From an uncultured Collinsella sp. (GTDB lineage Bacteria; Actinomycetota; Coriobacteriia; Coriobacteriales; Coriobacteriaceae): a stretch of 64,000 bases of DNA. Positions 40,912 to 49,757 of the stretch are shown here, piece by piece. Position 1 is the stretch's first letter. Each line of letters starts with the position of its first letter. The DNA lies in contig CABSNU010000006.1 of NCBI GenBank assembly GCA_902479135.1, forward strand, positions 1 to 64,000. Reading direction: 5' to 3'. Made by a program: the position numbers and the translations under genes. The notes beneath the pieces were generated by a model. The model saw only the letters and a list, made by a program, of their open reading frames with translations. It was not told where the DNA came from and did no database searches.

Positions 40912-40939
40912 TGCTCAAAGATGATGGGGGGGGGTGGCG

Positions 40940-41263
40940 ATGAGGCGATGCCGACAGTCTTCCGTATATAGTCCGGGTGGATGCGGGTGCGGTTTGCTAC
41001 TGCTTCCGGTCATCGCTGTGAGCATTGGCGTGATGTTTGTGCTTGCTGGGCTGGCTGCGGCGGCACTCGTACTGTTTATCACCGCCATCGGCGTGACGGT
41101 CTGGCTGTGCCGTTCTCGCGAGCAGCGTTGTGCCGATGGTAAGACTAATGTCGGATGGATTGCCTTTTTGATCATCGCCTACCTGCTGAGCATCAGCTAT
41201 TTGGCCTTCTTTATCCTGTTGCTTGTGAGCACCTTTACCGGGGAATCCGTCACGGTGGGGTAG
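40940..41263 (+). CDS. Small membrane protein
   Basis: A 107-residue protein with two or three membrane spans (CGLLLLPVIAVSIGVMFVLA, ALVLFITAIGVTVWLC and WIAFLIIAYLLSISYLAFFI). There is no recognised domain. The start is uncertain; ATG 40940 follows a G-rich stretch, and GTG 40934 is possible. Confidence 0.5.
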   Translation: MRRCRQSSVYSPGGCGCGLLLLPVIAVSIGVMFVLAGLAAAALVLFITAIGVTVWLCRSREQRCADGKTNVGWIAFLIIAYLLSISYLAFFILLLVSTFTGESVTVG

Positions 41264-41634
41264 GTTTCGACGAGCTTCTTGAGGATGAAGCGAGGGGACG
41301 GACCCTGAATGAACCGCGCCCCACATCAACAAGTTCCATTCGTTGTGTAGCAATCCGAATGTGCAAGTGTTTGGCGTGAGGGCACCGCCGCCAGTAACAC
41401 GGGGATGCAGGCCGCGATCGCCAGCCCCTATACCAGCTCATCGCAATAGATTCCATAAGGACCCACCAACAGGACATAGGCCAACTTGCGAGCCCATCAT
41501 TCGCTGCGGCCACAAATCAGCTGGCAGCTGAATTATCGCTATAAATCGCGAGGTAAAATGTCCAAAGATTGATGGACGGTTCGCAGAATTTGCAAGGGTC
41601 ATTGAGAAAGCAAAGCTGCGAGAAAGGAAGAGCC
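41264..41634. other. Intergenic region with decayed coding traces
   Basis: This 371-base stretch holds no intact gene. On the minus strand one frame (about 41330-41500) reads as hydrophobic protein-like sequence broken by an in-frame stop, for example LAIAACIPVLLAAV, which suggests the remnant of a membrane protein gene. The ribosome site of the EcsC gene (GAGAAAGGAAG) lies at its right end. Confidence 0.35.
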
Positions 41635-42390
41635 ATGGCTAAGAAGACGGGAGAGAAAGAAACGGTTGAAAAGGCCAAAGGCTTCGAGATTCCCATCGAT
41701 GAGGAATCGGCCGGCAAGCTGCTCGATACCATCTACAGGAGCGCACTGAATGGCGTCCCTAAGGTGAGTCGTTCGGTCGACGAGATGGTTGCCGACTACA
41801 CGGGAAAGGCGAAGTCGCCCGATGATGCCGCAAGGGCACTCGCAAAGTGGCAGGTCATGAAATGCGGAACCTCAGGTTTCGTCACCGGGCTCGGGGGCTT
41901 GATTACGCTTCCGGTCGCAATTCCCGCGAACATAAGCAGCGTCATGTACGTTCAGATGCGCATGATCGCCTGCATCGCGAAGATGGGTGGCTATGACGTT
42001 ACGTCCGACCAAGTTCAGACGATGATCTACATGTGCCTCACGGGTACGACGGCGAGTGATCTTGTCAAAATGGGGCTCATCAAGACTGGGACGAAATCGC
42101 TTGAGGCTGCAATCAAGAAGATTCCCGGGTCGGCACTCGTGAAGATCAACCAGAAGGTTGGCTTCAGATTTATCACGAAGTTCGGCGAGAAGGGTATCAT
42201 CAACCTCGGGAAAATGCTGCCCCTCGCCGGTGGCTTGATTGGCGGCGGCGTGGACGTGGCATCGACGAGCATCATTGCTAAGAACGCCATCAGGATGTTC
42301 ATGGGGGGCGAGGACCCCGATGGAACCCTGCCCACTGAAGCGGAGGTCGAAAGCATCGAAGACGTTGAGGTGGAAAGCGACCTGCTTTAG
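41635..42390 (+). CDS. EcsC family protein
   Basis: The 251-residue protein belongs to the EcsC family: GFVTGLGGLITLPVAIPANISSVMYVQMRMIACIAKMGGYD is the signature hydrophobic region, and a second glycine-rich hydrophobic stretch lies at LPLAGGLIGGGVDVAST. EcsC accompanies the EcsAB transporter in Bacillus, but most homologues are stand-alone and of unknown function. GAGAAAGGAAG supplies the ribosome site at 41635; TTG/ATG codons at 41569-41572 are rejected. Confidence 0.82.
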   Translation: MAKKTGEKETVEKAKGFEIPIDEESAGKLLDTIYRSALNGVPKVSRSVDEMVADYTGKAKSPDDAARALAKWQVMKCGTSGFVTGLGGLITLPVAIPANISSVMYVQMRMIACIAKMGGYDVTSDQVQTMIYMCLTGTTASDLVKMGLIKTGTKSLEAAIKKIPGSALVKINQKVGFRFITKFGEKGIINLGKMLPLAGGLIGGGVDVASTSIIAKNAIRMFMGGEDPDGTLPTEAEVESIEDVEVESDLL

Positions 42391-42419
42391 TCTTCGCTAT
42401 ACGCGCCACACCCCATTGC

Positions 42420-42800
42420 CTAGCTTATGCCGTAGGGGCTGCCGGCTGTTATGAGGTAACCCGCCTGCTCGCCGCGGTCTATTCGGCACATCGCGTGCGT
42501 CGTCTGCTTTGAGTCGCAGGCTGTGTCATTGCCGCCCACGATGGCCATGTGGTCGTTGAGTGTAGTCGAGCCCATGTGACCCTTGGGTGGCTCTCAGCCC
42601 GCATCTACCAGGATTCTTGTCGAGTTCGTGCGAGCATCGAGCGTGTAGGGCATGCTCGAGAGCGTCGTTGTCCGCATGGACCACGCCGCGCGGGTTCGCC
42701 ATGTCGGAAATCGAGGCAAAGCGCTGCAACCGTAGAACCAGTAGTTCAAATCGATGTTGGCAAGCCTCGAGGTGTCATCGGTGATGGACGCGCGCTTCAT
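42420..42800 (-). pseudogene. Decayed gene of unknown family
   Basis: Protein-like sequence on the minus strand shifts between three frames: SRLANIDLNYWF from the start near 42800, then RFASISDMANPRGVVHADN and ALEHALHARCSHELDKN in another frame, then GSTTLNDHMAIVGGNDTA in the third, ending with ITAGSPYGIS and a stop at 42420-42422. At least two frameshifts would be needed to join them. It fills most of the 517-base gap between the EcsC and FxLYD genes. I do not recognise the family. Confidence 0.4.
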
Positions 42801-42907
42801 GCTCTTCTATATGGCAACCTTAGCTCTCAGCTAATGAATTCAAGTTCAATCCTTCTTACGATGTGCTGTGTGCCGGCACGGTAGCCGGATCGTAGGAAGG
42901 ATGAATA

Positions 42908-43351
42908 ATGGCAAAAGAGGGAAAGAAGCCGATCGGCAAGATTGTCCTAGGCGTCATCGTGGTGCTGGTTATCGTCGGTGCCGTGGGTTCTATGGGCGGC
43001 AATTCAACCGATTCGTCTGCGAGCGATTCGGCAAAACCTGCCGAGGCGACACAGCAGGCTGAGGAGCAAAAAGAACCGCAAGAACCGTATATCATTGCTG
43101 ACGAGGCTGAAGACACCTCCAGTCAGTTTGCCTATAAGATCACGGGCACGCTGACCAATAACACGGACAAGGAAAAGAGCTACATTCAGATTGAGTATGT
43201 TCTGTATGATGCCGATGGCAACCAGGTTGGAACGGCTCTTGCAAACACCAATCATCTGAAGGCGGGCGGCTCCTGGAAGTTCGAGGCGCTGGGTACGGTG
43301 TCTCCCGACCAGGTTGCTAGCTGGGAGCGTTCGGACGTAAGCGGTTTCTAG
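42908..43351 (+). CDS. FxLYD-domain membrane-anchored protein
   Basis: A 147-residue protein with an N-terminal membrane span (IVLGVIVVLVIVGAVGSM), a Ser/Ala/Glu-rich linker, and an extracellular FxLYD-like domain: FAYKITGTLTNNTDKEKSYIQIEYVLYDADGNQVGTAL and GSWKFEAL. FxLYD domains are surface beta-sandwiches of unknown binding function. AGGAAGGATGAAT precedes the ATG. Confidence 0.8.
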   Translation: MAKEGKKPIGKIVLGVIVVLVIVGAVGSMGGNSTDSSASDSAKPAEATQQAEEQKEPQEPYIIADEAEDTSSQFAYKITGTLTNNTDKEKSYIQIEYVLYDADGNQVGTALANTNHLKAGGSWKFEALGTVSPDQVASWERSDVSGF

Positions 43352-43383
43352 CATGTTGCATGCACTGGGGGAGGTGAAGTCGT

Positions 43384-43806
43384 ATGCCCGATAAAAAGCT
43401 GACCGAAGAGTTGCTCAATGAGCTTCTCGATGCGCCGAACATCGATGGCTATATCAGGGAGCACGACTTTGCCGCCCCGTCGCTTTCGGACTACCTGAAG
43501 CAGCTGCTGCAGGAAAAGGGCTTGGAGCGCTCGCGCGTGGTTCGTATGGCCGATCTCAATGAGACCTTTGGCTATCAGATCTTTACCGGTGCGCGTCACC
43601 CGAGTCGCAATAAGGTGCTGCAGATTGCCTTTGCGATGGCGCTGACGCTCAAAGAGGCCAACCGTGCACTGACGGCTGCCGGGGTAAGCGTCCTTAACTG
43701 CAAGGATCGCCGTGATGCGATTATCATCTTTTGCATCGATCGCGGGTGTAGCCTCCAAAAGGTCAATGAAGAGCTGTATCGCTTTGGCGAGGAAACGGTG
43801 AGTTAG
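43384..43806 (+). CDS. XRE-like helix-turn-helix protein linked to the kinase gene
   Basis: The 140-residue protein has a helix-turn-helix region around residues 35-90 (LSDYLKQLLQEKGLERSRVVRMADLNETFGYQIFTGARHPSRNKVLQIAFAMAL) and a C-terminal helical part ending LQKVNEELYRFGEE. Proteins of this type commonly stand before Ser/Thr kinase genes in gut Actinobacteria and Firmicutes. The next gene, 98 bases on, is such a kinase, so the two may form a signalling pair. GGGGGAGGTG precedes the start. Confidence 0.75.
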   Translation: MPDKKLTEELLNELLDAPNIDGYIREHDFAAPSLSDYLKQLLQEKGLERSRVVRMADLNETFGYQIFTGARHPSRNKVLQIAFAMALTLKEANRALTAAGVSVLNCKDRRDAIIIFCIDRGCSLQKVNEELYRFGEETVS

Positions 43807-43904
43807 CGGCTGATATCTGAGCCGGCGGAGCTGCCGAACAAGGATGCAAACGAACGGGGCGCGGATGCCATGGAGCGTCTGCGCCCTGCGCTATGATGGA
43901 GGCT

Positions 43905-45284
43905 ATGGATACTCAGACCCCAACATATTTCGATGACGAGCTGACCGCAGCGCTTGCCGAGCACCTGGCGTCGCTCGATCGCGACGACAGCTATCGCGTG
44001 GAGCGTGTACTTAAGCGCTCGTCCGTTGAAACAACCGAGCTCGTGTACTTTGAAGGAACCGGTGGTGGTTCGCTCGGCCCCTTTGTCCGTAAACGCATCG
44101 ATGCCTCGGCTCAAATCGGCGGGGCATACGAGCGTCTGCTTGCCGCTCAGCGGGCAGGCAGGCGTTTTGAGCACCTGCCCAGAATCGTCGATTGTCGTCG
44201 TGTGGGCGACGAGCTCAACGTGGTTATGGAATACATCGAAGGGGAGACGCTCGGGGCGCTGGTGGACCGTCTGGGAGCCGCTCCCGATTATGCGCGTGAA
44301 TTGTATCCTGCCCTATGCGATGCCGTGGGCGAGCTCCACGCCGGTTTTGCAATAGCGGGGGAGACGTCGGCGCCGGTGATCCATCGCGACCTCAAGCCGT
44401 CGAATATCATCGTGACAGGTGCCAACTATACGCCTGATGACGGCCTGACATTTTCATCGCTGGTGATTATCGACTTGGGGATCGCGCGCGTATGGCGCGA
44501 TGGCGCCGATGCCGACACCGTCAAGTTTGGCACGCGACCCTATGCGCCGCCTGAGCAGTATGGGTTTGGGCAGACGAGTGTGCGCAGCGACGTCTACGCA
44601 CTTGGCGCCCTGTTGTTCTTCTGCTTGACGGGAGTCGACCCTAAACCGGGGCTCGACATGCGCGAGCAATGCGAGGCGCGCGGCATTCCCACTTCACTTA
44701 CCGATGCCGTCTGCATGTCGATGGCACTCGACCCGGCCAAGCGTTTTGCGAGCGCGGAAGCGTTGGGACGGGCGACGCGCGCGGCATACGATCTGAGTCG
44801 CCCCGTGCGGCCTCCTGCGGCTGTGCTTGTCCGTACTCCGGCCTCGGAGACGGTGTTGACGCCCCAAGGGCTCCAGAACCCCACAGGGCTTCCTAGGCCT
44901 GCCGCCTCCGCTGCATGCGGTCTGCTCTCTCGCGTTCCGGAGTCTCTGGGGCGTATTTGGAATACGCTCGTCTGCTTCTCACTGATTGTGTTCTTTGCCG
45001 GTAGTCACTTTGCTGTCTTTCATCCCACCGGAGCAAACCAAAGCTACCCGACGTGGCTTCTCATCATCGAGTATTTTTTCTTTGTCGATGGCCTTATGGT
45101 GCTTATGCATTTTGCGCTGCTCGATAAGCGCCGTCTTCGTCGGCGATTCGCATTGCTCGACAGCTATCGCGGCAAGAAGCTCGCGAAACTCTGGCTCAAG
45201 GCGTTGGGTGTGCTGCTCCTATGTATGATCGTCATAGTCGCGGTTGCCAATGCGACCGGCGTCGTTGATACCTCCGCTACCTAA
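43905..45284 (+). CDS. Membrane-anchored Ser/Thr protein kinase
   Basis: This 459-residue protein has a eukaryote-like kinase domain (about residues 30-305): VMEYIEGETLGALVD is the hinge, VIHRDLKPSNIIV the catalytic loop, VIIDLGIARV the metal loop with DLG in place of DFG, and FGTRPYAPPEQYGFGQTSVRSDVYALG the activation segment. The usual glycine-rich loop is poorly formed. Two to three membrane spans follow (about 345-450), with a short extracellular loop and no large sensor domain. ATGGAGG precedes the start at 43905. Confidence 0.87.
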   Translation: MDTQTPTYFDDELTAALAEHLASLDRDDSYRVERVLKRSSVETTELVYFEGTGGGSLGPFVRKRIDASAQIGGAYERLLAAQRAGRRFEHLPRIVDCRRVGDELNVVMEYIEGETLGALVDRLGAAPDYARELYPALCDAVGELHAGFAIAGETSAPVIHRDLKPSNIIVTGANYTPDDGLTFSSLVIIDLGIARVWRDGADADTVKFGTRPYAPPEQYGFGQTSVRSDVYALGALLFFCLTGVDPKPGLDMREQCEARGIPTSLTDAVCMSMALDPAKRFASAEALGRATRAAYDLSRPVRPPAAVLVRTPASETVLTPQGLQNPTGLPRPAASAACGLLSRVPESLGRIWNTLVCFSLIVFFAGSHFAVFHPTGANQSYPTWLLIIEYFFFVDGLMVLMHFALLDKRRLRRRFALLDSYRGKKLAKLWLKALGVLLLCMIVIVAVANATGVVDTSAT

Positions 45285-45288
45285 AAGA

Positions 45289-45311
45289 AAAGGGCCCCAT
45301 TGGGGCCCTTT
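45289..45311. terminator. Bidirectional terminator
   Basis: AAAGGGCCCCA and TGGGGCCCTTT form an almost continuous palindrome with A and T flanks between convergent genes. Confidence 0.8.
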
Positions 45312-45321
45312 GCAGTTGCAC

Positions 45322-46455
45322 TTAGATGCGGTTCATCTGAGCGGCGACTTTGTTGTACCAGTCCTGCCACGTGGGCGGGCAGTACTTTTTGGCCGCTGCC
45401 GGGGTAAGGGTGGAGCCGTAGTTGGCGCCCAGATAGGCAACGTGAGCGGAGATGCCCTCGCTCCAGCTGCCAAAGCTGCGCCAACCGCCGCCACGGGCGC
45501 TCCAGCCCCAGGCGTTGTAAGAATTGGCGCAATAAGCACCCTTGGTGCTCTCGATGCAGGCGATGGCGGGGGACCAGCGAGGGTCGACGCCGGTGTTCCA
45601 AGCGGCAACGGCAAAGTTATAGCCCTGGCCTGCCATGGGGGAGCCGGCAAGGTAGTTGTCGATGCGGCTCGTCCACTCATTAATGAACGAGTCGTAATCG
45701 GAGTTGCCGCTGTTCGAGTTGTTCGGCGTGGTGTCGATGGTGGTGTTGGCGTTGTTGGCCTGGCTGCTGGAATTGCTGCCGCTTACGCCCTCGCCCGAGA
45801 GCTTCTCGGCGGCAGCGGCCTTATCGGCCTCAAGCTTGGCAAGCTCGGCGGCATTTTCCTGCTCGGCTTTTGCCTGTGCCTCGCTGCGGAGCTGCTGGGC
45901 CTGCGCCAGCGCATCCTCGGCGTTTTTCTGCTCAGCCTCAAGCTGAGACTTGGCCTGCTGGAGCTCAGCCTTGTTCTGCTCGAGTTCGGTTTGCATGTTA
46001 TTGAGCTCTTCGATCTCGTCGACGCTCGAGCTCGTGATCTGGTTGGTGTATTTGCAGGTCGTGATGAACTCACCCAGGCTCTGCGCGTTGACCAGGAAGC
46101 TCACGATGGGATTGGTGCCCTTCTGATACTTGTACAGATCGCGCATGGCGGAGCTTGCCTTGGCCTGCTGCTCGGGAAGCTTAGCCTCGATTTCCTCGAT
46201 GCTTGCCTCATTGGAGTCAATCTGCTTTTGCAGGTCATCGAGTTTGGTGCGGGCGTCGTTGTAGGCGCTCGTGGCGGCTTCGATCTTCTGCTGGGCTGCG
46301 GAAAGCTGGTCCTGCGTTGCCTGCGAGGCGGCATACGCCGCAACGGGGGAGAGCATCGGCGTGGCCGTCAGCGCAACGGCGAGCGCGGCGCTCGTGATGA
46401 TACGAGCCGGCTTCGACGCAATGAGCGCTGCGGTGCGATGATTCGAATGCTGCAT
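45322..46455 (-). CDS. Secreted coiled-coil protein with C-terminal lysozyme-like domain
   Basis: The 377-residue protein has a signal peptide ending near AAYAAS, then a long coiled coil (about residues 48-225, rich in Gln, Ala, Glu and Lys) of the PcsB/CwlO N-terminal style, a Ser/Asn-rich linker and a 120-residue C-terminal domain. That domain (NFAVAAWNTGVDPRWSPAIACIESTKGAYCANSYNAWGWSA) looks like a small lysozyme-superfamily domain with the Glu in ACIES as a candidate catalytic residue. A role in peptidoglycan hydrolysis at division is inferred. The start at 46455 follows AGAGGGA. Confidence 0.75.
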   Translation of the reverse strand: MQHSNHRTAALIASKPARIITSAALAVALTATPMLSPVAAYAASQATQDQLSAAQQKIEAATSAYNDARTKLDDLQKQIDSNEASIEEIEAKLPEQQAKASSAMRDLYKYQKGTNPIVSFLVNAQSLGEFITTCKYTNQITSSSVDEIEELNNMQTELEQNKAELQQAKSQLEAEQKNAEDALAQAQQLRSEAQAKAEQENAAELAKLEADKAAAAEKLSGEGVSGSNSSSQANNANTTIDTTPNNSNSGNSDYDSFINEWTSRIDNYLAGSPMAGQGYNFAVAAWNTGVDPRWSPAIACIESTKGAYCANSYNAWGWSARGGGWRSFGSWSEGISAHVAYLGANYGSTLTPAAAKKYCPPTWQDWYNKVAAQMNRI

Positions 46456-46514
46456 CCAGTCCCTCTGCAATCAATCGTAGGTTATGGTTCGAACGGTATT
46501 CTACTACTGCTTTC

Positions 46515-46570
46515 GACCTCAACTTGAACCTTAAAGGTTCCAAAGGGTCAAGTTGAACTTGAGGCTTTGG
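46515..46570. promoter_or_regulatory. Cluster of dyads upstream of the secreted coiled-coil gene
   Basis: GAACCT-TAA-AGGTTC and CAAGTTGAACTTGAGG lie close together, with further CTTGAAC/GTTCAA half-sites. The second is similar to MerR/SoxR-type operators. No MerR gene is present nearby, so the regulator is unknown. Confidence 0.4.
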
Positions 46571-46689
46571 CTTTGACCTGCAGTTATGATGAATTGTTGA
46601 GAAACCATAGAGTTCAACTTTAACGTTACGGGGGCCTGTTTGAGAGGAGTTTAGGGCTGTAAAAGCTATCTCAACGTGGGGTTTTACAG

Positions 46690-47322
46690 CTACAGCGCGC
46701 CCTCCTGACGAGCCTGCTCAATCTCTTCGAGGGCTTCGGCAGGGGTGAACGAACAGGTGCCGTCGCCGAGTTTGACTACCTGGATATCGTCGCCGATATG
46801 GACCTCTCCGCCCTTTAGTACCACGCCAAAAATGCCCTCGTGCGGAAAGATGCAGTCGCCGGCGAGATAGTAGATGGCGCAACGGGTGTGGCAGACCTTG
46901 CCGATTTGGCTGATTTCGACGAGCACCTCGCTGCCAAGCTTGAGCTGCGTGCCCAAAGGGAGCGAGAGTAGATTGATGCCCTGGGTGGTGAAGTTTTCTC
47001 CAAAGTCACCCTCGCGCACATCGAGTCCGCGAGCCTGCGCCGTCTGGATGGACTCTGCGGCCAAAAAGGAAACCTGACGATGCCAATGTCCGGCGTGCGC
47101 ATCGGTGGCGAGACCAAATTGCTCTATAACGGTGTCGTGTCCATCGGCGACGGGCGACTTGCGCGTGCCCTTGTGTGCCGACGTGTTGATTGAGACGATG
47201 TGGGCGGGTCCGTTGTAGGCGGCGTCTGCCGTGCGCAGGGGAGCGGTCGCTTTCGCGCGTTCTGCCAGCTCGCGCCTCGCGGCATTGAGGATGGGATTAT
47301 CGGTCGGATGGTCTTGGGGCAC
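46690..47322 (-). CDS. MOSC-domain protein
   Basis: A 210-residue stand-alone MOSC-domain protein: AHIVSINTSAHKGTRKSPV at the start, GDFGENFTTQGINLLSLPLGTQLKLG, and the Cys-containing ISQIGKVCHTRCAIYYLAGDCIF. MOSC proteins bind or transfer activated sulfur, often in molybdenum cofactor chemistry. No other cofactor gene is near. The N-terminal 30 residues are helical and of unknown role. Confidence 0.87.
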   Translation of the reverse strand: MPQDHPTDNPILNAARRELAERAKATAPLRTADAAYNGPAHIVSINTSAHKGTRKSPVADGHDTVIEQFGLATDAHAGHWHRQVSFLAAESIQTAQARGLDVREGDFGENFTTQGINLLSLPLGTQLKLGSEVLVEISQIGKVCHTRCAIYYLAGDCIFPHEGIFGVVLKGGEVHIGDDIQVVKLGDGTCSFTPAEALEEIEQARQEGAL

Positions 47323-47544
47323 GTGTGCGCCTTTCGCTCGAGGATGTCAATACGCTGAATCCTACAACAATGGTAGGTTCATTGCCCATTGTCATACAAC
47401 GGTGAGCGCCGTCTTCGTGCTGGACGATTACATCGATTGCCATAGATACGGTGGAGCTTTGGGCGCCGGCGGCTTGGCACGCTAGAATAAATCAGTTGCG
47501 CAAAGACCGCCCATTGTGTGGGCAGTTCATGATAGGAAGTTTCC

Positions 47545-48801
47545 ATGGCATTGCAATTTACAGAGCGCGAGTTCATTCCCGTGCTGCTCGGTGGCGACAT
47601 CAACGCCTATTCGGTGGCGCGCGCCTTCTACGAGGAGTACCAGGTCAAGAGTCTGGTCTTTGGCAAGTATCAGACGGGTCCCGCGTACCGCAGCCAGATT
47701 ATCGACTACACGCCCAACGTGGATATCGACACCATGCCCGTGATGCTCAAAACCGTCAACGGCATTGCCCAAGCGCATGCCGACAAGACGATTGTCCTTG
47801 TGGGCTGTGGCGACAACTATGTTGCCCTCGTGGCTCAGGCCAAGGATGCTCATGAGCTGGCGGACAACATCGTCGCTCCCTACGCGCCCTACAGCATGCT
47901 CGAGCAGTGCCAGAAGAAGGAGATCTTCTACGAGCTGTGCGAGAAGCATGGCGTGCCCTATCCGCACACGTTTACCTTTACCAAGGCGATGCTCAATGCC
48001 CAGGGTGAGGCGCCTGCCGAAGTGCTCGACCAGATCGATTTTCCTTACCCGATGATTCTGAAGCCTTCTGACGGCATCATGTGGTGGCAGCACGAGTTCG
48101 AGGGCCAGAAAAAGGCCTATGAGATTGCCGACCGCGCCGAGCTGGAACAGGTCATTCGCGATTCGTATGCCAGCGGCTATACCGACGATCTGATCTTGCA
48201 GGATCGCGTGCCCGGCAACGACGAGTACATGCGCGTGCTCACCAGCTATTCCGACCGCAACGGCAAGGTGCGCATGATGTGCCTGGGCCATGTGCTGCTC
48301 GAGGAGCATCAGCCTCACGGCGTCGGCAACCACGCCTGTATCATCACCGAGCCCAATGACGAGCTCATGGGCGGCGTGCGCAAGCTACTCGAGGACCTGA
48401 ACTTTGTGGGCTATTCCAACTTTGACGTTAAGTACGACGAGCGCGACGGCTCGTTTAAGTTCTTCGATTTCAACACGCGTCAGGGCCGCAGTAATTACTA
48501 CGTCACCAACAGCGGCTTTAACGTTGCCAAGTATGTGGTGGACGAGTATGTGTTCAACCGCCCGTTTGAGCCGGAGTTTGTGACGGCGCAGGACGAGGCG
48601 CTGTGGATGGTCGTCCCCATGGGCGTCGTCGACAAGTACGTCAAGGATCCCGAGCTGCGCGCTAAGGTGCATCGCCTGGACAAGGAAGGCAAGGGCGCCG
48701 ACCCTTCGTTTATGAAGGGCGACTTTGTCTTTAACCGCTGGCTGCGCATGTGGCACACCAAGTTGCGCCACTTTAAGCTGTTCAAGACGTATTACAAGTA
48801 G
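47545..48801 (+). CDS. ATP-grasp ligase, probable D-aspartate ligase
   Basis: The 418-residue protein is an ATP-grasp carboxylate-amine ligase. Motifs include the substrate domain FIPVLLGGDINAYSVARAFYEEY, the ATP lysine in YPMILKPSDGIMWW, and the metal-binding end KFFDFNTRQGRSNYYV. Proteins with this architecture include the D-aspartate ligase of Enterococcus faecium, which attaches D-Asp to the peptidoglycan stem lysine. The following gene encodes an aspartate racemase-like protein, which strongly supports that role. TAGGAAG precedes the ATG. Confidence 0.78.
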   Translation: MALQFTEREFIPVLLGGDINAYSVARAFYEEYQVKSLVFGKYQTGPAYRSQIIDYTPNVDIDTMPVMLKTVNGIAQAHADKTIVLVGCGDNYVALVAQAKDAHELADNIVAPYAPYSMLEQCQKKEIFYELCEKHGVPYPHTFTFTKAMLNAQGEAPAEVLDQIDFPYPMILKPSDGIMWWQHEFEGQKKAYEIADRAELEQVIRDSYASGYTDDLILQDRVPGNDEYMRVLTSYSDRNGKVRMMCLGHVLLEEHQPHGVGNHACIITEPNDELMGGVRKLLEDLNFVGYSNFDVKYDERDGSFKFFDFNTRQGRSNYYVTNSGFNVAKYVVDEYVFNRPFEPEFVTAQDEALWMVVPMGVVDKYVKDPELRAKVHRLDKEGKGADPSFMKGDFVFNRWLRMWHTKLRHFKLFKTYYK

Positions 48802-48810
48802 ATGAGTGCG

Positions 48811-48841
48811 GCGCCCGTCCGGTTTGCATCGGGCGGGCGCG
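48811..48841 (+). other. GC-rich hairpin between ligase and racemase genes
   Basis: GCGCCCG-T-CCG and CGG-G-CGGGCGC pair across an eight-base loop in the 84-base gap. There is no T run, so it may be a stability hairpin or partial attenuator. Confidence 0.45.
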
Positions 48842-48885
48842 GGTATGATACGCGCAATTGCGCAAGCGTCACCAAGGAGGCGGCG

Positions 48886-49632
48886 ATGGAAAAGCTGGGA
48901 GTTATCGGCGGCATGGGCGCCGAGGCCACGTCGTATTACTACGACCAGGTGGTGCGTCATACGGCTGCTGCCTGCGATCAGGAACATATCGACATGGTGG
49001 TGCTCTCCAAGTCGACCATGCCCGACCGCACGCTGGCCATTAAGACCGGCGAGCATGCCAAGCTGCTGGCGACCATGAAAGAGTGTGCCCAGGCACTCGA
49101 GTCGCTGGGCTGTGCGCACATTGCCATTCCCTGCAACACGTCACACTACTTCTACGACCAGATCCAGTCGTTTACCACAGTGCCGATTATCCACATGCCA
49201 CGCGAGTCGGTTCGCTATGCCCTTGCGGGTGCGGTGATGGGGGAGTGCGAGTTCGACCCCAACCTGAGTATGCCGGCCGAGCCGGTGCACAAGATCGGCA
49301 TCATGGGAACCGACGGAACCGTGGGCGCGGGCGTCTACGGCCGCGAATGCGAGGCTGCGGGTGTTGAGGTCGTCTATCCCAGCGAGAAACGTCAGAACGA
49401 TGTGATGTCGCTTATCTACGATGATGTGAAGGCCGGACGTGAGCCCGATATGGATAAGTTCGACCGCGTGATGTGGGAGTTCGCCCGTAGCGGCTGCGAC
49501 CGTGTCATTCTGGCCTGCACCGAGCTATCGGTGCTGCAGAAGTATCGAGAGATGCCCGAGATCACCCTCGATGCTATGGATGTCCTGGTGCGCGAATCCA
49601 TCATCCGCAGCGGCGTCCCCTACCGCCTCTAG
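48886..49632 (+). CDS. Aspartate/glutamate racemase family protein
   Basis: A 248-residue cofactor-independent racemase. The two catalytic cysteines are in AIPCNTSHYF and ILACTELSVL, and the N-terminus GVIGGMGAEAT is typical of aspartate racemases. It should make D-aspartate for the ligase encoded upstream. AAGGAGG lies before the ATG at 48886; the open frame upstream is not used. A shared terminator follows. Confidence 0.86.
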   Translation: MEKLGVIGGMGAEATSYYYDQVVRHTAAACDQEHIDMVVLSKSTMPDRTLAIKTGEHAKLLATMKECAQALESLGCAHIAIPCNTSHYFYDQIQSFTTVPIIHMPRESVRYALAGAVMGECEFDPNLSMPAEPVHKIGIMGTDGTVGAGVYGRECEAAGVEVVYPSEKRQNDVMSLIYDDVKAGREPDMDKFDRVMWEFARSGCDRVILACTELSVLQKYREMPEITLDAMDVLVRESIIRSGVPYRL

Positions 49633-49690
49633 CTTCCGACCCGTCAAAAAGGGACAGGTTAATTTTGGCAGGTTTTATCTGGTGAAACAG

Positions 49691-49729
49691 TAAAGGCCTC
49701 GGCTCGTTTGGTGCGAGCCGAGGCCTTTT
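49691..49729. terminator. Bidirectional terminator between racemase and ecfT
   Basis: AAAGGCCTCGGCTCG with its perfect complement (15 bp) around a TTTGGTG loop, with T runs on both strands. Just before it (49646-49665) lies a fragment reading, on the minus strand, AAATTAACCTGTCCC, related to the core of the 29-bp repeat family. Confidence 0.92.
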
Positions 49730-49757
49730 GCGTTGGGCGGTTGCTGTCGGTGGTGAA

